Shown here in pieces: positions 1-11,878 of a DNA stretch of 64,000 nt. Source of the stretch: Lamellibrachia columna (lineage: Eukaryota > Annelida > Polychaeta > Sabellida > Siboglinidae); assembly GCA_963662155.1 (NCBI GenBank), contig OY759266.1, positions 61,278,911 to 61,342,910 of the forward strand, in the 5' to 3' direction. A program made the translations under genes and the position numbers. The stretch's first letter is position 1, and every line of letters starts with the position of its first letter. A model generated the notes under the pieces. The model searched no databases. It was not told the DNA's origin and was given only the letters and a program-made list of their open reading frames with translations.

Positions 1-1657
1 GTTGTAGCCAGTAGTAATACCATGGCCGAATGTAGTGGCAGCTGTAGCTTGCAGTAACACCATGGCCGAATGTAGTGACAGCTGTAGCCAGTAGTAACAC
101 CATGGCCGAATGTAGTGACAGCTGTAGCCAGTAGTAACACCATGGCCGAATGTAGTGACAGTTGTAGCCAGTAGTAACACCATGGTTGAATGTAGTGACA
201 GCTGTAGCCTGCAGTAACACCATGGTCGAATGTAGTGACAGCTGTAGCCTGCAGTAACACCATGGTCGAATGTAGTGACAGCTGTAGCCTGCAGTAACAC
301 CATGGCCGAATGTAGTGACAGCTGTAGCCAGTAGTAACACCATGGTCGAATGTAGTGGCAGCTGTAGCCTGCAGTAACACCATGGTCGAATGTAGTGACA
401 GCTGTAGCCTGCAGTAACACCATGGTCGAATGTAGTGACAGCTGTAGCCTGCAGTAACACCATGGCTGAATGTAGTGACAGCTGTAGCCAGTAGTAACAC
501 CATGGTCGAATGTAGTGGCAGCTGTAGCCTGCAGTAACACCATGGTCGAATGTAGTGACAGCTGTAGCCTGCAGTAACACCATGGTCGAATGTAGTGACA
601 GCTGTAGCCTGCAGTAACACCATGGCCGAATGTAGTGACAGCTGTAGCCAGTAGTAACACCATGGTCGAATGTAGTGACAGCTGTAACCTGTAGTAACAC
701 CATGGTCGAATGTAGTGACAGCTGTAGCCTGTAGTAACACCATGGTCGAATGTAGTGACAGCTGTAGCCTGCAGTAACACCATGGCTGAATGTAGTGACA
801 GCTGTAGCCAGTAGTAACACCATGGTCGAATGTAGTGGCAGCTGTAGCCTGCAGTAACACCATGGTCGAATGTAGTGACAGCTGTAGCCTGCAGTAACAC
901 CATGGTCGGATGTAGTGACAGCTGTAGCCTGCAGTAACACCATGGCCGAATGTAGTGACAGCTGTAGCCAGTAGTAACACCATGGTCGAATGTAGTGACA
1001 GCTGTAACCTGTAGTAACACCATGGTCGAATGTAGTGACAGCTGTAGCCTGTAGTAACACCATGGTCGAATGTAGTGACAGCTGTAGCCAGTAGTAACAC
1101 CATGGCCGAATGTAGTGACAGCTGTAGCCAGTAGTAACACCATGGCTGAATGTAGTGACAGCTGTAGCCAGTTGTAACACCATGGCCGAATGTAGTGACA
1201 GCTGTAGCCTGTAGTAACACCATGGTCGAATGTAGTGACAGCTGTAGCCTGTAGTAACACCATGGTCGAATGTTGTGACAGCTGTAGCCTGCAGTAACAC
1301 CATGGCCGAATGTAGTGACAGCTGTAGCCAGTAGTAACACCATGGCCGAATGTAGTGACAGCTGTAGCCAGTAGTAACACCATGGTCGAATGTAGTGACA
1401 GCTGTAGCCTGTAGTAACACCATGGCCGAATGTAGTGACAGCTGTAGCCTGCAGTAACACCATGGTCGAATGTAGTGACAGCTGTAGCCTGCAGTAACAC
1501 CATGGTCGAATGTAGTGACAGCTGTAGCCTGCAGTAACACCATGGTCGAATGTAGTGACAGCTGTAGCCTGCAGTAACACCATGGTCGAATGTAGTGACA
1601 GCTGTAGCCTGCAGTAACACCATGGTCGAATGTAGTGGCAGCTGTAGCCAGCAGTAA
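1..1657. repeat. 40-bp minisatellite with 320-bp higher-order structure
   Basis: About 41 tandem copies of a 40-bp unit containing GTAGTAACACCATGG and GAATGTAGTGACAGC. The array runs off the left edge of the window. Variants recur at fixed spacing: the GTAGTGGCA form sits near 351, 511 and 831, and the GCTGTAACCT form near 681 and 1001, giving 160- and 320-bp (4- and 8-unit) higher-order periods. Almost no length change occurs between units. No coding role is supported. Confidence 0.95.
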
Positions 1658-2200
1658 AGTAGCTATTCAGTCGCTTACTTTTGTAGGTCCATCACTGCAG
1701 TGAGATTGGGATTTAATACATTCTGGCGCACTCTCTTACATGGGGTCGCGGAAATATCAGAAGTGAATGGTCTAGGCAAAGCAACATTATCTTCTTCCAT
1801 GCTGGATGTCCCTTCGTCAACAAAACGAGAACTGTTGCTTCATTGTTTCACTCGTGCCACTCTTTATCACTCATTTGATGACGCTGTTCATCTTTGTGAC
1901 ATTTTCTACATAGCTACCAGTCACATGACAAGGGTCATGTGACATAAAAATTACAAGTCGCATGCCAAGGCCATGTCATGCAAATGACTCATGACAATTT
2001 TTACTGAAATGTTTTGATGCATATGTGTGATATTGTAGAAACAGGTATAGGTTATCATTGGCAGCTGTGGGAGCCAACTTCAGTGTTTGGTAGCGACCTC
2101 TAAATATAATTTTATTGCACTGATATTTGGCCAGGAATTTTTTTTCTAAGGACGTAACAAAATGAGAGGATGTCCCACTGGAAATTAAAAACTTCAAAAA
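1658..2200. other. single-copy spacer, no gene supported
   Basis: Non-repetitive sequence between two arrays. An 80-codon plus-strand open frame (1700-1942) lacks any family signature, and no convincing splice-bounded exon was seen. Short imperfect repeats of CATGTGACA/CATGACAA type occur near 1920-1995. Confidence 0.5.
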
Positions 2201-2390
2201 TAAGGACCACCCTAGTGTACACACATGTAAGGACCACCCTAGTGTACACACATGTAAGGACCACCCTAATGTACACACATGTAAGGACCACCCTAGTGTA
2301 CACACATGTAAGGACCACCCTAGTGTACACACATGTAAGGACCACCCTAGTGTACACACATGTAAGGACCACCCTAGTGTACACACATGT
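2201..2390. repeat. 27-bp minisatellite, 7 copies
   Basis: Seven near-identical copies of a 27-bp unit (TAAGGACCACCCTAGTG then TACACACATG). Only the third copy differs visibly (CCTAATG). Because 27 is a multiple of three, the array is open in several frames on both strands, which is a by-product of the period. Confidence 0.95.
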
Positions 2391-2997
2391 ACTGGGAATA
2401 TGTCTACTGGCATCTAGTACATGTAGCATTGATGGAAGCCACCCATACAGGGACAGGGGAGGGGGCAGGGGAGGGGGCTGATGACAGACAGTTGAAACAG
2501 AATCTGCCTTCACCTGCCAACTACACAGGAAGCCTTCATCCAGTAGCCACTGACACACCTAACTTGACCTAAGATGAAACAGTCGCTGGTCATCTATTAC
2601 CAGAGCTAATCCATCATTGTCTCAGTATGTGATGCAAACACTTAGTTACTACATTAATAACTTACTCTATATTACTGCCACTTTTTTCATTAACATTTGT
2701 GCTATTTTTATAAAGTGATTGCTTATATGATGAATCAATATATCATCTGTTGAACTGACTAAACATTAAAGTATATCAGTCATAATTTTGCTGTAAAGAA
2801 CAATTAATAACTGTACAAATTATTTCATAGTTGCTGCATCAGCTACGGAACACCTCAAAACTAAATAACACATTAGTTTTGTCTAAACGAGCTAGCATGT
2901 CACAGTTGACACTAGGTAGGGTTTTTTTGTGAAATGATTCTGAAATGATATCTTGGAAACAACCAAACTGAGAGGGACCTTTAACCATACTTAAGTC
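2391..2997. other. spacer with one member of a dispersed repeat family
   Basis: A G-rich stretch (GGGGAGGGGGCAGGGGAGGGGG, broken by one base) lies near 2453-2477. Then AT-rich sequence follows. Positions about 2850-2945 (AAACTAAATAACA, CTAGCATG, GTGAAATGATTCTG) resemble two segments in CRLF3 introns 2 and 3, near 26390-26510 and 30215-30330. No gene was recognised. Confidence 0.45.
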
Positions 2998-3130
2998 ATA
3001 TTCCCCAGACCATCAGTTGGTCTCCTTCTGTTCCCAGTGATATTCTCCAGACCATCAGTTGGTCTCCTTCTGTTCCCAGTTTCCCAGTGATATTCCCCAT
3101 ACCATCAGTTGGTCTCCTTCTGTTCCCAGT
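2998..3130. repeat. three-copy ~42-bp tandem repeat
   Basis: Three copies containing ACCATCAGTTGGTCTCC and TTCTGTTCCCAGT start near 2998, 3040 and 3090. The second spacing is 50 bp because TTCCCAGT is duplicated once more. Confidence 0.9.
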
Positions 3131-3742
3131 CTCACAGTCTGTGTAGTATATATGAGCACCAGGGAAGTTATGGGACATGACAGCCCCAGGCCAATGAGGG
3201 AGGAGCAACTACACACAGCTGCTGTAGCTTATATCCACCTCCAGTAGACAGACAGGCAGTCATAGACACACACCCCTTTCCTACCCCAGTAGACCGACCA
3301 GCACCACCCACCCTCAGCAGGCCAGACAGTGCTAAAGCCAGGTAATATCACAAGTCAAACATTCAATATTCATCTTTCACCACAGGCAACACTAGGTCTG
3401 ACTAAGGAATCTATCAATTTGAATAATATGAAATAGGTCAAATTTGTTTGATAAAAACTGCCATGCATCAGTGATGCACCAAGTCATAACTAGCCTCAAG
3501 ACCAGATAGACATTATATATTGGTCATAAACCTGAGCGCTGTGGAATGCCCTGCAAGTGGTACTACAGAGTTCATTCAATTGTGTCCTCATGCCAGAAAG
3601 TTGGCAGACCTGGCTGAGGTGTGGGGTCATCAGTTACTTCTCCCGTAGAGGGGACCAAAGGCTTTTAGTGTCTCTTACAACCGATACTTGTAGGCAGTTT
3701 AGGGTGCCCAAGTTGCTAAATGGGAGCAGATGGACTCGATAA
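3131..3742. other. single-copy spacer, possible SINE-like fragment
   Basis: No exon could be supported. Bases 3650-3705 (GGGGACCAAAGG, TAGTGTCTCTTAC) weakly resemble 8495-8535 (GGGACCAACGG, TAGTGTCTCTTCC), which may mark two pieces of one dispersed SINE-like family. Confidence 0.35.
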
Positions 3743-4549
3743 GTTAACCAAGAGAACTACTGTGCCACATGCAATGCAGTTAACCAAGGGAACTACTGTG
3801 CCACATGCAATCCAGTTAACCAAGGGAACTACTGTGCCACATGCAATCCAGTTAACCAAGGGAACTACTGTGCCACATGCAATCCAGTTAACCAAGGGAA
3901 CTACTGTGCCACATGCAATCAAGTTAACCAAGAGAACTACTGTGCCACATGCAATCCAGTTAACCAAGGGAACTACTGTGCCACATGCAATCCAGTTAAC
4001 CAAGGGAACTACTGTGCCACATGCAATCCAGTTAACCAAGGGAACTACTGTGCCACATGCAATCAAGTTAACCAAGAGAACTACTGTGCCACATGCAATC
4101 CAGTTAACCAAGGGAACTACTGTGCCACATGCAATGCAGTTAACCAAGGGAACTACTGTGCCACATGCAATCCAGTTAACCAAGGGAACTACTGTGCCAC
4201 ATGCAATCCAGTTAACCAAGGGAACTACTGTGCCACATGCAATCCAGTTAACCAAGGGAACTACTGTGCCACATGCAATCCAGTTAACCAAGAGAACTAC
4301 TGTGCCACATGCAATCCAGTTAACCAAGGGAACTACTGCGCCACATGCAATCCAGTTAACCAAGGGAACTACTGTGCCACATGCAATGCAGTTAACCAAG
4401 AGAACTACTGTGCCACATGCAATCCAGTTAACCAAGGGAACTACTGTGCCACATGCAATCCAGTTAACCAAGGGAACTACTGTGCCACATGCAATCAAGT
4501 TAACCAAGGGAACTACTGTGCCACATGCAATCCAGTTAACCAAGGGAAC
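3743..4549. repeat. 36-bp minisatellite, about 22 copies
   Basis: Unit contains GTTAACCAAGGGAACTACTG and TGCCACATGCAATCCA. Variants are single substitutions (GGGAA/GAGAA, AATCCA/AATGCA/AATCAA) with no indels. The period equals 12 codons, so long open frames run on both strands; with no variation that looks selected at protein level, I treat these as artefacts. Confidence 0.95.
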
Positions 4550-4780
4550 AAGGCAACACGACTTCGTTTATGAAGGGACAACAATTCACAAAACATTACA
4601 CACTGACACCAATCTATATCACGCCATCATTAGTTCCCCATACACTTGGAGAAGGAGTATTTTGTGCCATGAGAGCTGCCTAACATTCCCAGACTTGTGT
4701 GTTTCACAGACAAACTTGGTGAACTCTCCCAGCCATCTAACCTGTACATAAACAACTTCACTGTCAGCCAGAGATAGGCA
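4550..4780. other. short single-copy spacer
   Basis: About 230 bp between two minisatellites. No gene, RNA or mobile-element signature was recognised. Confidence 0.5.
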
Positions 4781-5905
4781 AGTAAACCCCCTTCCTGGTC
4801 CTCTACTTCATAAATCTTCTAGAGGCAACCCCCCTTCCTGGTCCTCCACTTCATCAATCTTCTAGAGGCAACCCCCCTTCCTGGTCCTCTACTTCATCAA
4901 TCTTCTAGAGGCAACCCCCCTTCCTGGTCCTCTACTTCATCAATCTTCTAGAGGCAACCCCCCTTCCTGGTCCTCTACTTCATCAATCTTCTAGAGGTAA
5001 CCCCCCCCCTTCCTGGTCCTCTACTTCATCAATCTTCTAGAGGTAACCCCCCTTCCTGGTCCTCTACTTCATAAATCTTCTAGAGGCAACCCCCCTTCCT
5101 GGTCCTCTACTTCATCAATCTTCTAGAGGTAACCCCCCTTCCTGGTCCTCTACTTCATCAATCTTCTAGAGGTAACCCCCTTCCTGGTCCTATACTTCAT
5201 CAATCTCCTAGAGGCAACCCCCCTTCCTGGTCCTCTACTTCATAAATCTTCTAGAGGTAACCCCCCTTCCTGGTCCTCTACTTCATCAATCTTCTAGAGG
5301 CAACCCCCCTTCCTTTCCTCTACTTCATCAATCTTGTAGAGGCAACCCCCCTTCCTGGTCCTCTACTTCATCAATCTTCTAGAGGCAACCCCCCTTCCTG
5401 GTCCTCTACTTCATCAATCTTCTAGAGGCAACCCCCCTTCTTGGTCCTCTACTTCATCAATCTTCTAGAGGCAACCCCCCTTCCTGGTCCTCTACTTCAT
5501 CAATCTTCTAGAGGTAACCCCCCTTCCTGGTCCTCTACTTCATCAATCTTCTAGAGGCAACCCCATTCCTGGTCCTCTACTTCATCAATCTTCTCGAGGC
5601 AACCCCCCTTCCTGGTCCTCTACTTCATCAATCTTCTAGAGGTAACCCCCCTTCCTGGTCCTCTACTTCATCAATCTTCTAGAGGCAACCCCCTTCCTGG
5701 TCCTCTACTTCATCAATCTTCTAGAGGCAACCCCCCTTCCTGGTCCTCTACTTCATCAATCTTCTAGAGGTAACCCTCCTTTCTGGTCCTCTACTTCATC
5801 AATCTTCTAGAGGCAACCCCCTTCCTGGTCCTCTACTTCATCAATCTTCTCGAGGCAACCCCTTCCTGGTCCTCTACTTCATCAATCTTCTAGAGGTAAC
5901 CCCCT
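4781..5905. repeat. 43-bp minisatellite, C-tract length-variable, about 26 copies
   Basis: Unit contains TTCCTGGTCCTCTACTTCAT and CAATCTTCTAGAGGYAA followed by a C tract. The C tract varies from about 4 to 9 bases, so unit length wobbles around 43 bp. TCTAGA occurs in nearly every unit. The array continues directly into the related 42-bp array at about 5906. Confidence 0.95.
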
Positions 5906-6650
5906 TATGGGCCCCCTGCTTCAGCAATCCTCTAGAGGTAACCCCTCTCCTGGACCCCTGCTTCAGCAATGCTCTAGAGGTAACCCCTCTCCTGGACCCC
6001 TGCTTCAGCAATGCTCTAGAGGTAACCCCTCTCCTGGACCCCTGCTTCAGCAATGCTCTAGAGGTAACCCCTCTCCTGGACCCCTGCTTCAGCAATGCTC
6101 TAGAGGTAACCCCTCTCCTGGACCCCTGCTTCAGCAATGCTCTAGAGGTAACCCCTCTCCTGGACCCCTGCGTCAGCAATGCTCTAGAGGTAACCCCTCT
6201 CCTGGACCCCTGCTTCAGCAATGCTCTAGAGGTAACCCCTCTCCTGGACCCCTGCTTCAGCAATCCTCTAGAGGTAACCCCTCTCCTGGACCCCTGCTTC
6301 AGCAATGCTCTAGAGGTAACCCCTCTCCTGGACCCCTGCTTCAGCAATGCTCTAGAGGTAACCCCTCTCCTGGACCCCTGCTTCAGCAATGCTCTAGAGG
6401 TAACCCCTCTCCTGGACCCCTACTTCAGCAATGCTCTAGAGGTAACCCCTCTCCTGGACCCCTTCTTCAGCAATGCTCTAGAGGTAACCCCTCTCCTGGA
6501 CCCCTACTTCAGCAATGCTCTAGAGGTAACCCCTCTCCTGGACCCCTTCTTCAGCAATGCTCTAGAGGTAACCCCTCTCCTGGACCCCTGCTCCAGCAAT
6601 GCTCTAGAGGTAACCCCTCTCCTGGACCCCTGCTCCAGCAATGCTCTGCC
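5906..6650. repeat. 42-bp minisatellite, about 18 copies, diverged sister of the preceding array
   Basis: Unit contains GGTAACCCCTCTCCTGGACC and CCTGCTTCAGCAATGCTCTAGA-type sequence. It aligns base for base with the 43-bp unit to the left (shared GGYAACCCC, TCCTGG, CTTCA, CAAT, TCTAGA) but has distinct fixed differences. A hybrid unit lies at about 5896-5936. The 14-codon period keeps frames open on both strands. Confidence 0.95.
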
Positions 6651-7033
6651 AATTAGCAGTGACAGCCTGTGACAGTGTAGATCAACTACTGCAGGTGCTA
6701 ATGTTATCTAGAGACAGTCTTTGGAAGAACTAGGAGATAGTAGATGGAAGAGGCCATCCCCAGGGAGTGGGGGAGGGAGCTATTGTTATTACCCATGTGT
6801 GGCTGAACCTCTTTCACATTGCTGTTATCAACCAATGAGATCTTTCTTTTGGTTACTTCATTAAGTTTGGCAAAATCATTAAAATTTTTCAAATTGGAAA
6901 AGCACAAAATATCTGTCATTCATTAAAGCAATTTTTATTATGTTGATGTTTTTGTTGAAAACACATCAATGTATGAATGAAACAGTGACTGCTAACCCGG
7001 ACCCCTGACAGAACCGAAATATCAATGTTTTAG
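6651..7033. other. single-copy AT-rich spacer
   Basis: No exon, RNA or mobile element recognised. A 71-codon minus-strand open frame (6704-6919) shows no family signature. Confidence 0.5.
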
Positions 7034-7190
7034 ATGTTCTGGGATGACACGTCATAATTATGTTCTGGGATGACACGTCATAATTATGTTCTGGGATGAC
7101 ACGTCATAATTGTGTTCTGGGATGACATGTCATAATTGTGTTCTGGGATGATATGTCATAATTATGTTCTGGGATGACATGTCATAATTA
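7034..7190. repeat. 26-bp minisatellite, 6 copies
   Basis: Six copies of a 26-bp unit (ATGTTCTGGGATGACACGTC then ATAATT) start at 7034, 7060, 7086, 7112, 7138 and 7164. Variation is confined to ACACG/ACATG/ATATG and the final ATTA/ATTG. Confidence 0.95.
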
Positions 7191-7505
7191 TGAGTATGTT
7201 TTACTTTTTTAATTACTGTGAAACCAAAAACCTATATTTACTTACTGATTAAAATTCACCTTGCATTTATTGGTTATAAATTATATAATTTAATCATCAT
7301 TCAAAAGCATTCAAATAACATGTGAATCAAAACCCATTTAAGACTCATAAAAGAATGAGGACTTCACTGTGGCACTCTAAATGTGCTTCTCTGGATTGAT
7401 TGAGACAAACAAACAAAGTTTCATGACGGGCCCTGTTCAACTAATTCAAAAGATTGTTGTGTAATGTTTGCGTGGGTGCAGACCAAGAGAGGTGAGTCAT
7501 ATGCA
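7191..7505. other. single-copy AT-rich spacer
   Basis: About 315 bp. No supported feature. Confidence 0.5.
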
Positions 7506-8174
7506 AACAGTCATATGTATATATACATGTCGCTGTACAGTACTTGTTATTGTATGTCATATGTATATACATGTCGATGTACTGTACTTGTTATTGTATG
7601 TCATATGTATATACATGTCGCTGTACAGTACTTGTTATTGTATGTCATATGTATATACATGTCGATGTACAGTACTTGTTATTATATGTCATATGTATAT
7701 ACATGTCGCTGTACAGTACTTGTTATTGTATGTCATATGTATATACATGTCGATGTACAGTACTTGTTATTATATGTCATATGTATATACATGTCGCTGT
7801 ACAGTACTTGTTATTGTATGTCATATGTATATGCATGTCGCTATACAGTACTTGTTATTGTATGTCATATGTATATACATGTCGCTGTACAGTACTTGTT
7901 ATTGTATGTCATATGTATATACATGTTGCTGTACAGTACTTGTTATTGTATGTCATATGTATATACATGTCGCTGTACAGTACTTGTTATTGTATGTCAT
8001 ATGTATATACATGTCGCTGTACAGTACTTGTTATTGTATGTCATGTATATACATGTTGCTGTACAGTACTTGTTATTGTATGTCATATGTATATACATGT
8101 CGCTGTACAGTACTTGTTATTGTATGTCATATGTATATACATGTCGCTGTACAGTACTTGTTATTGTATGTCAT
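7506..8174. repeat. 44-bp minisatellite, about 15 copies
   Basis: Unit contains GTATATACATGTCGCTGTAC, AGTACTTGTTATTGTATGTC and ATAT. It includes the palindrome TGTATATACA and the near-palindrome TGTACAGTAC. Because 44 is not a multiple of three yet no frame has a stop, all three plus frames are open throughout, which shows that these frames are not evidence of a gene. Confidence 0.95.
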
Positions 8175-9010
8175 GACTCAGTGTTCAAAGGAACAAAAAA
8201 GTAACAATAGAAAAATACCACAAAATAAAGAAAGAATAAGATTGTGTTTTCTACTCCATGTCTGGTGGCGTTGCTTCTGAGACATTAAACATTTCAAGTC
8301 TGTGAGTCTGTCACTTTGTATCCTTAGCTTTCTCACACGAGAATAAAGATTCTGCTTCACTCGTTGGTTCCTTCTGCATTTCTTTCTTTCTATTAAATAC
8401 CCTGAATATTGAGGAATAGTTCCACATGAGTGGTTTACTTCAGATTTTTCCATTTCACTGTGTGGGATCTTTTACTTCCCCAGGCCTAGACCCCAGATAG
8501 AAGGGACCAACGGTATATAGTGTCTCTTCCGAAAGACACTGGCTATGTGGGCTGAACGTAATAGCCCAATTTTCGAAACGGCAGAAGGTGGTTTCTACTT
8601 TCGGACCTCGGTCCCATACAACCACCATGACCCACTCCATTAAATTTGTTCAAGAAATTCAATGAGAATGATTCTGAAGGTTGATGGGAGAAACACGACC
8701 TAGGTAGCCATTTAAGATTCTGTTTAAAATGGCTGCTAATTGTTACTAAAATGACTCACAGTTTGAACTACACATTTTTAAATAGCATAAAATGCTCTGA
8801 TTTCCTTCCCACAACAGTTTCCGCTTATTCTATAGACCTTTTTTATGCAAGTATGCACATCAGAATTACTAACTTTATTTAGAAAACATATTTATATAAT
8901 TTTATTATAAAAACATGCTGAGTTACACAAATGTGTTTCAATGAAATAATTTTTTTTCTCCAATAATTTGACCATGATTTGTTTAATTTGAATGTTACGA
9001 TACATACTAC
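8175..9010. other. spacer with a possible SINE-like fragment (about 8455-8640)
   Basis: On the minus strand, 8640-8455 has a head resembling a degenerate tRNA-related SINE (GGGTCATGGTGGTTGTATGG) and a body with AGTGTCTTTCGGAAGAGACAC, a short inverted repeat. The similarity to 3650-3705 supports a dispersed element. The rest is AT-rich and featureless. Confidence 0.3.
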
Positions 9011-10345
9011 AATGCTACTACAAGACAACAGACCCCACACAATACACACTACAAGACACAACAGACCCCACACAATACACACTACAAGACACAACAGACC
9101 CCCACACCATACACACTACAAGACACAACAGACACCCACACCATACACACTACAAGACACAACAGACCCCCACACCATACACACTACAAGACACAATAGA
9201 CCCCCACACCATACACACTACAAGACACAACAGACCCCACACCATACACACTACAAGACACAACAGACCCCACACAATACACACTACAAGACACAACAGA
9301 CCACACACAATACACACTACAAGACAACAGACCCCACACAATACATACTACAAGACACAACAGACCCCACACAATACACACTACAAGACACAACAGACCC
9401 CCACACCATACACACTACAAGACACAACAGACCACACACAATACACACTACAAGACAACAGACCCCACACAATACACACTACAAGACACAACAGACCCCA
9501 CACAATACACACTACAAGACACAACAGACCCCCACACCATACACACTACAAGACACAACAGACCCCCACACCATACACACTACAAGACACAACAGACCCC
9601 ACACCATACACACTACAAGACACAACAGACCCCCCACACAATACACACTACAAGACACAACAGACCACACACAATACACACTACAAGACAACAGACCCCA
9701 CACAATACATACTACAAGACACAACAGACCCCACACCATACACACTACAAGCCACAACAGACCCCCACACCATACACACTACAAGACACAACAGACCCCC
9801 ACACCATACACACTACAAGACACAACAGACCCCCACACCATACACACTACAAGACACAACAGACCCCCACACCATACACACTACAAGACACAACAGACCC
9901 CACACCATACACACTACAAGACACAACAGACCCCCCACACAATACACACTACAAGACACAACAGACCACACACAATACACACTACAAGACAACAGACCCC
10001 ACACAATACATACTACAAGACACAACAGACCCCACACAATACACACTACAAGACACAACAGACCCCCACACAATACACACCACAAGACACAACAGACCCC
10101 CACACCATACACACTACAAGATACAACAGATACACACTACAAGACACAACAGACCCCCCACACAATACACACTACAAGACACAACAGACCACACACAATA
10201 CACACTACAAGACAACAGACCCCACACAATACATACTACAAGACACAACAGACCCCACACAATACACACTACAAGACACAACAGACCCCCACACAATACA
10301 CACTACAAGACAAGACAGACCCAACATAAAATACATACTACGAGA
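9011..10345. repeat. ~33-bp AC-rich minisatellite, about 42 copies
   Basis: Unit contains CACACYATACACACTACAAG and ACACAACAGACCCC. Unit length varies from about 28 to 35 bp through loss of CA or gain of C. A short-unit block (ACAAGACAACAGACCCC followed by ACAATACATACTAC) recurs near 9321, 9686, 9988 and 10211, marking duplicated blocks of roughly 220-365 bp. Strong strand asymmetry (almost no G on plus) keeps frames open on both strands. Confidence 0.95.
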
Positions 10346-11191
10346 CAGGCCCACTGGGCAAGTTAAGGCCGTTGCAGTATAAAACATGTACTATTCATTT
10401 TAATAAAAACACTGACAGGTTTTGACAGGTTTGTTGACACCCAAAATAAATAACGTTTAATGGAATCTACTGTTTTGTTCGATGTCGCACGTATCACCAC
10501 TTTCTTTCCGCCATGTAACTACTGCCAATGTAATCACCAGGTGGCGCATGTAGTATTTTAGAAAATAGTTTACTCACTAGGACAGCAACGCTGTTCCATT
10601 GAAAACACGCTGTCACCATTCCTTATTTAAATGCCCCCTTACATAGCCACACTTCTGACATAATATTATATGCACGTTTTATGTTTTGAATGTTTAACAT
10701 AATTGCTACATGGGAACGCATAAAATTTGAATCTAATGTTAGAAACAGATCGCAAGCGCAACAGCCTAACGCCACTCGGCTTTCGTGTGATGGTAAAAGT
10801 TAAGTGTACATATATTTATATTACTAGGCACGTTTGTTTTGTTCTAGACATTAACGCGACAGTACAATCATTTCACCGCTATATGTTAACGCCAGTATGC
10901 TGGCAGCTACAGCAGCAACCCTAAGCCCTACACTTACAACCCTAAGCCCTACACTCGCAAGCAAGAGTAATTTTTCAGTCTAGTTCCATTCACAGTATAC
11001 ATAGGTCATAATGAAAAGTACTTTAATAATTTATTCTGTTTATTTAATGCTATACTTTTAGTCGTGTTTTTTTTGCATGCTGTTGCCATTTGCAACGTAC
11101 TGGACTGCTAGCGGTGTTTGTTCCTTGCATAATATTCTTGCTAAATATGCACTGTTGTTATTTGTAAACATGACAACAATTGTGTCTAAGT
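10346..11191. other. single-copy AT-rich spacer
   Basis: Contains two copies of CAACCCTAAGCCCTACACT near 10915-10955. No exon could be supported on either strand. Confidence 0.5.
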
Positions 11192-11526
11192 CAATGTTGT
11201 TTGATTTAAATCATTTGATTTAAATCACAAAAAAAATCATTGATTAATGTTTTTTATTTTTTTTACTTCCGATTTTTTTTATCGCTGATTTATATGAATT
11301 TAACACAAATAATTGTTTACAAGCATCGAGGTCAACAAAGTTTTGTGTGTTTTTTAATACAAAAGCACAAAGTGTGTAGCTGTTTTGACACCAGACAGCC
11401 TGATAGTCAAATATTTTATGACATTGTGTATACCAGATTAAAAAAATGAAATAAAAAAAAATCCAATTTAAATTATAAAATACAATTTTTTTGTATTTAA
11501 AAAAAACATGATTTTTTTCAACCCTG
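11192..11526 (-). mobile_element. hAT-type MITE, copy A
   Basis: A 335-bp AT-rich element with ends CAATGTTG (11192-11199) and CAACCCTG (11519-11526). It is flanked by an 8-bp target-site duplication with one mismatch, GTCTAAGT (11184-11191) and GTCTGAGT (11527-11534). The interior is homologous, in opposite orientation, to the element at 28187-28566, sharing for example AAACTTTGTTGA-type sequence and TTTAAATC palindromes near the end. An 8-bp duplication with CAGGG-type termini is the hallmark of the hAT superfamily. No transposase is encoded. Confidence 0.85.
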
Positions 11527-11878
11527 GTCTGAGTGTGCATTGTAATTCAGTTATTTCCATTCGGTGAGAATTTGCAGAATTACTTTTTAACATAATGTAA
11601 GTTGGCAAACGCTATCTTGTTTCTTAGAATTATTTTTTATTCTACAGTCAGAAAATGCAGTAAGACATATTTGTTAGAAACATCATCCTAGATATTATAT
11701 ACATCCAGGTGTGTGTTATATCATGCCATAGTAATTCACTGTGTTTGAAGTTTTCACAGGGGACAAGTATAGTTTTGGTGGGACAAGTAAACATGACTCG
11801 CTACTTGTCCTACAGGACAAGTGCCGTCTAGGAGTCTGTAGAGCCCTGCAAGACAAGACAGACCCCCACAGCCACAGC
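11527..11878. other. single-copy spacer
   Basis: Includes several GGACAAGT / ACTTGTCC direct and inverted motifs between about 11760 and 11825, possibly a piece of an unidentified dispersed repeat. No gene supported. Confidence 0.4.

Noticed and set aside
1700..1942. 80-codon open frame in the first spacer
   Set aside because: Length is within chance expectation and no family motif or splice border supports it.
2996..3340. Possible 3' exon of the minus-strand membrane protein
   Set aside because: An acceptor-like CTTTAG gives a 55-codon open frame in the right phase, but the peptide is not hydrophobic and the segment includes a recent three-copy repeat; support is too weak.
3720..4751. Long plus-strand open frame with 12-residue repeats
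   Set aside because: The 36-bp period is a multiple of three and the unit has no stop in several frames on both strands. No start context, splice sites or selection pattern support a protein.
5874..6656. Overlapping open frames on both strands through the 42-bp array
   Set aside because: Same cause: the 14-codon period. The homologous 43-bp neighbour breaks the frame, so the frame is not conserved within the repeat family.
7464..8280. Three simultaneous plus-strand open frames
   Set aside because: A 44-bp unit without stops in any frame keeps all three frames open; this cannot be three genes.
8979..10382. Two long plus-strand open frames rich in TIHTTR-type repeats
   Set aside because: AC-rich minisatellite with nearly no G on the plus strand; stops are rare by composition.
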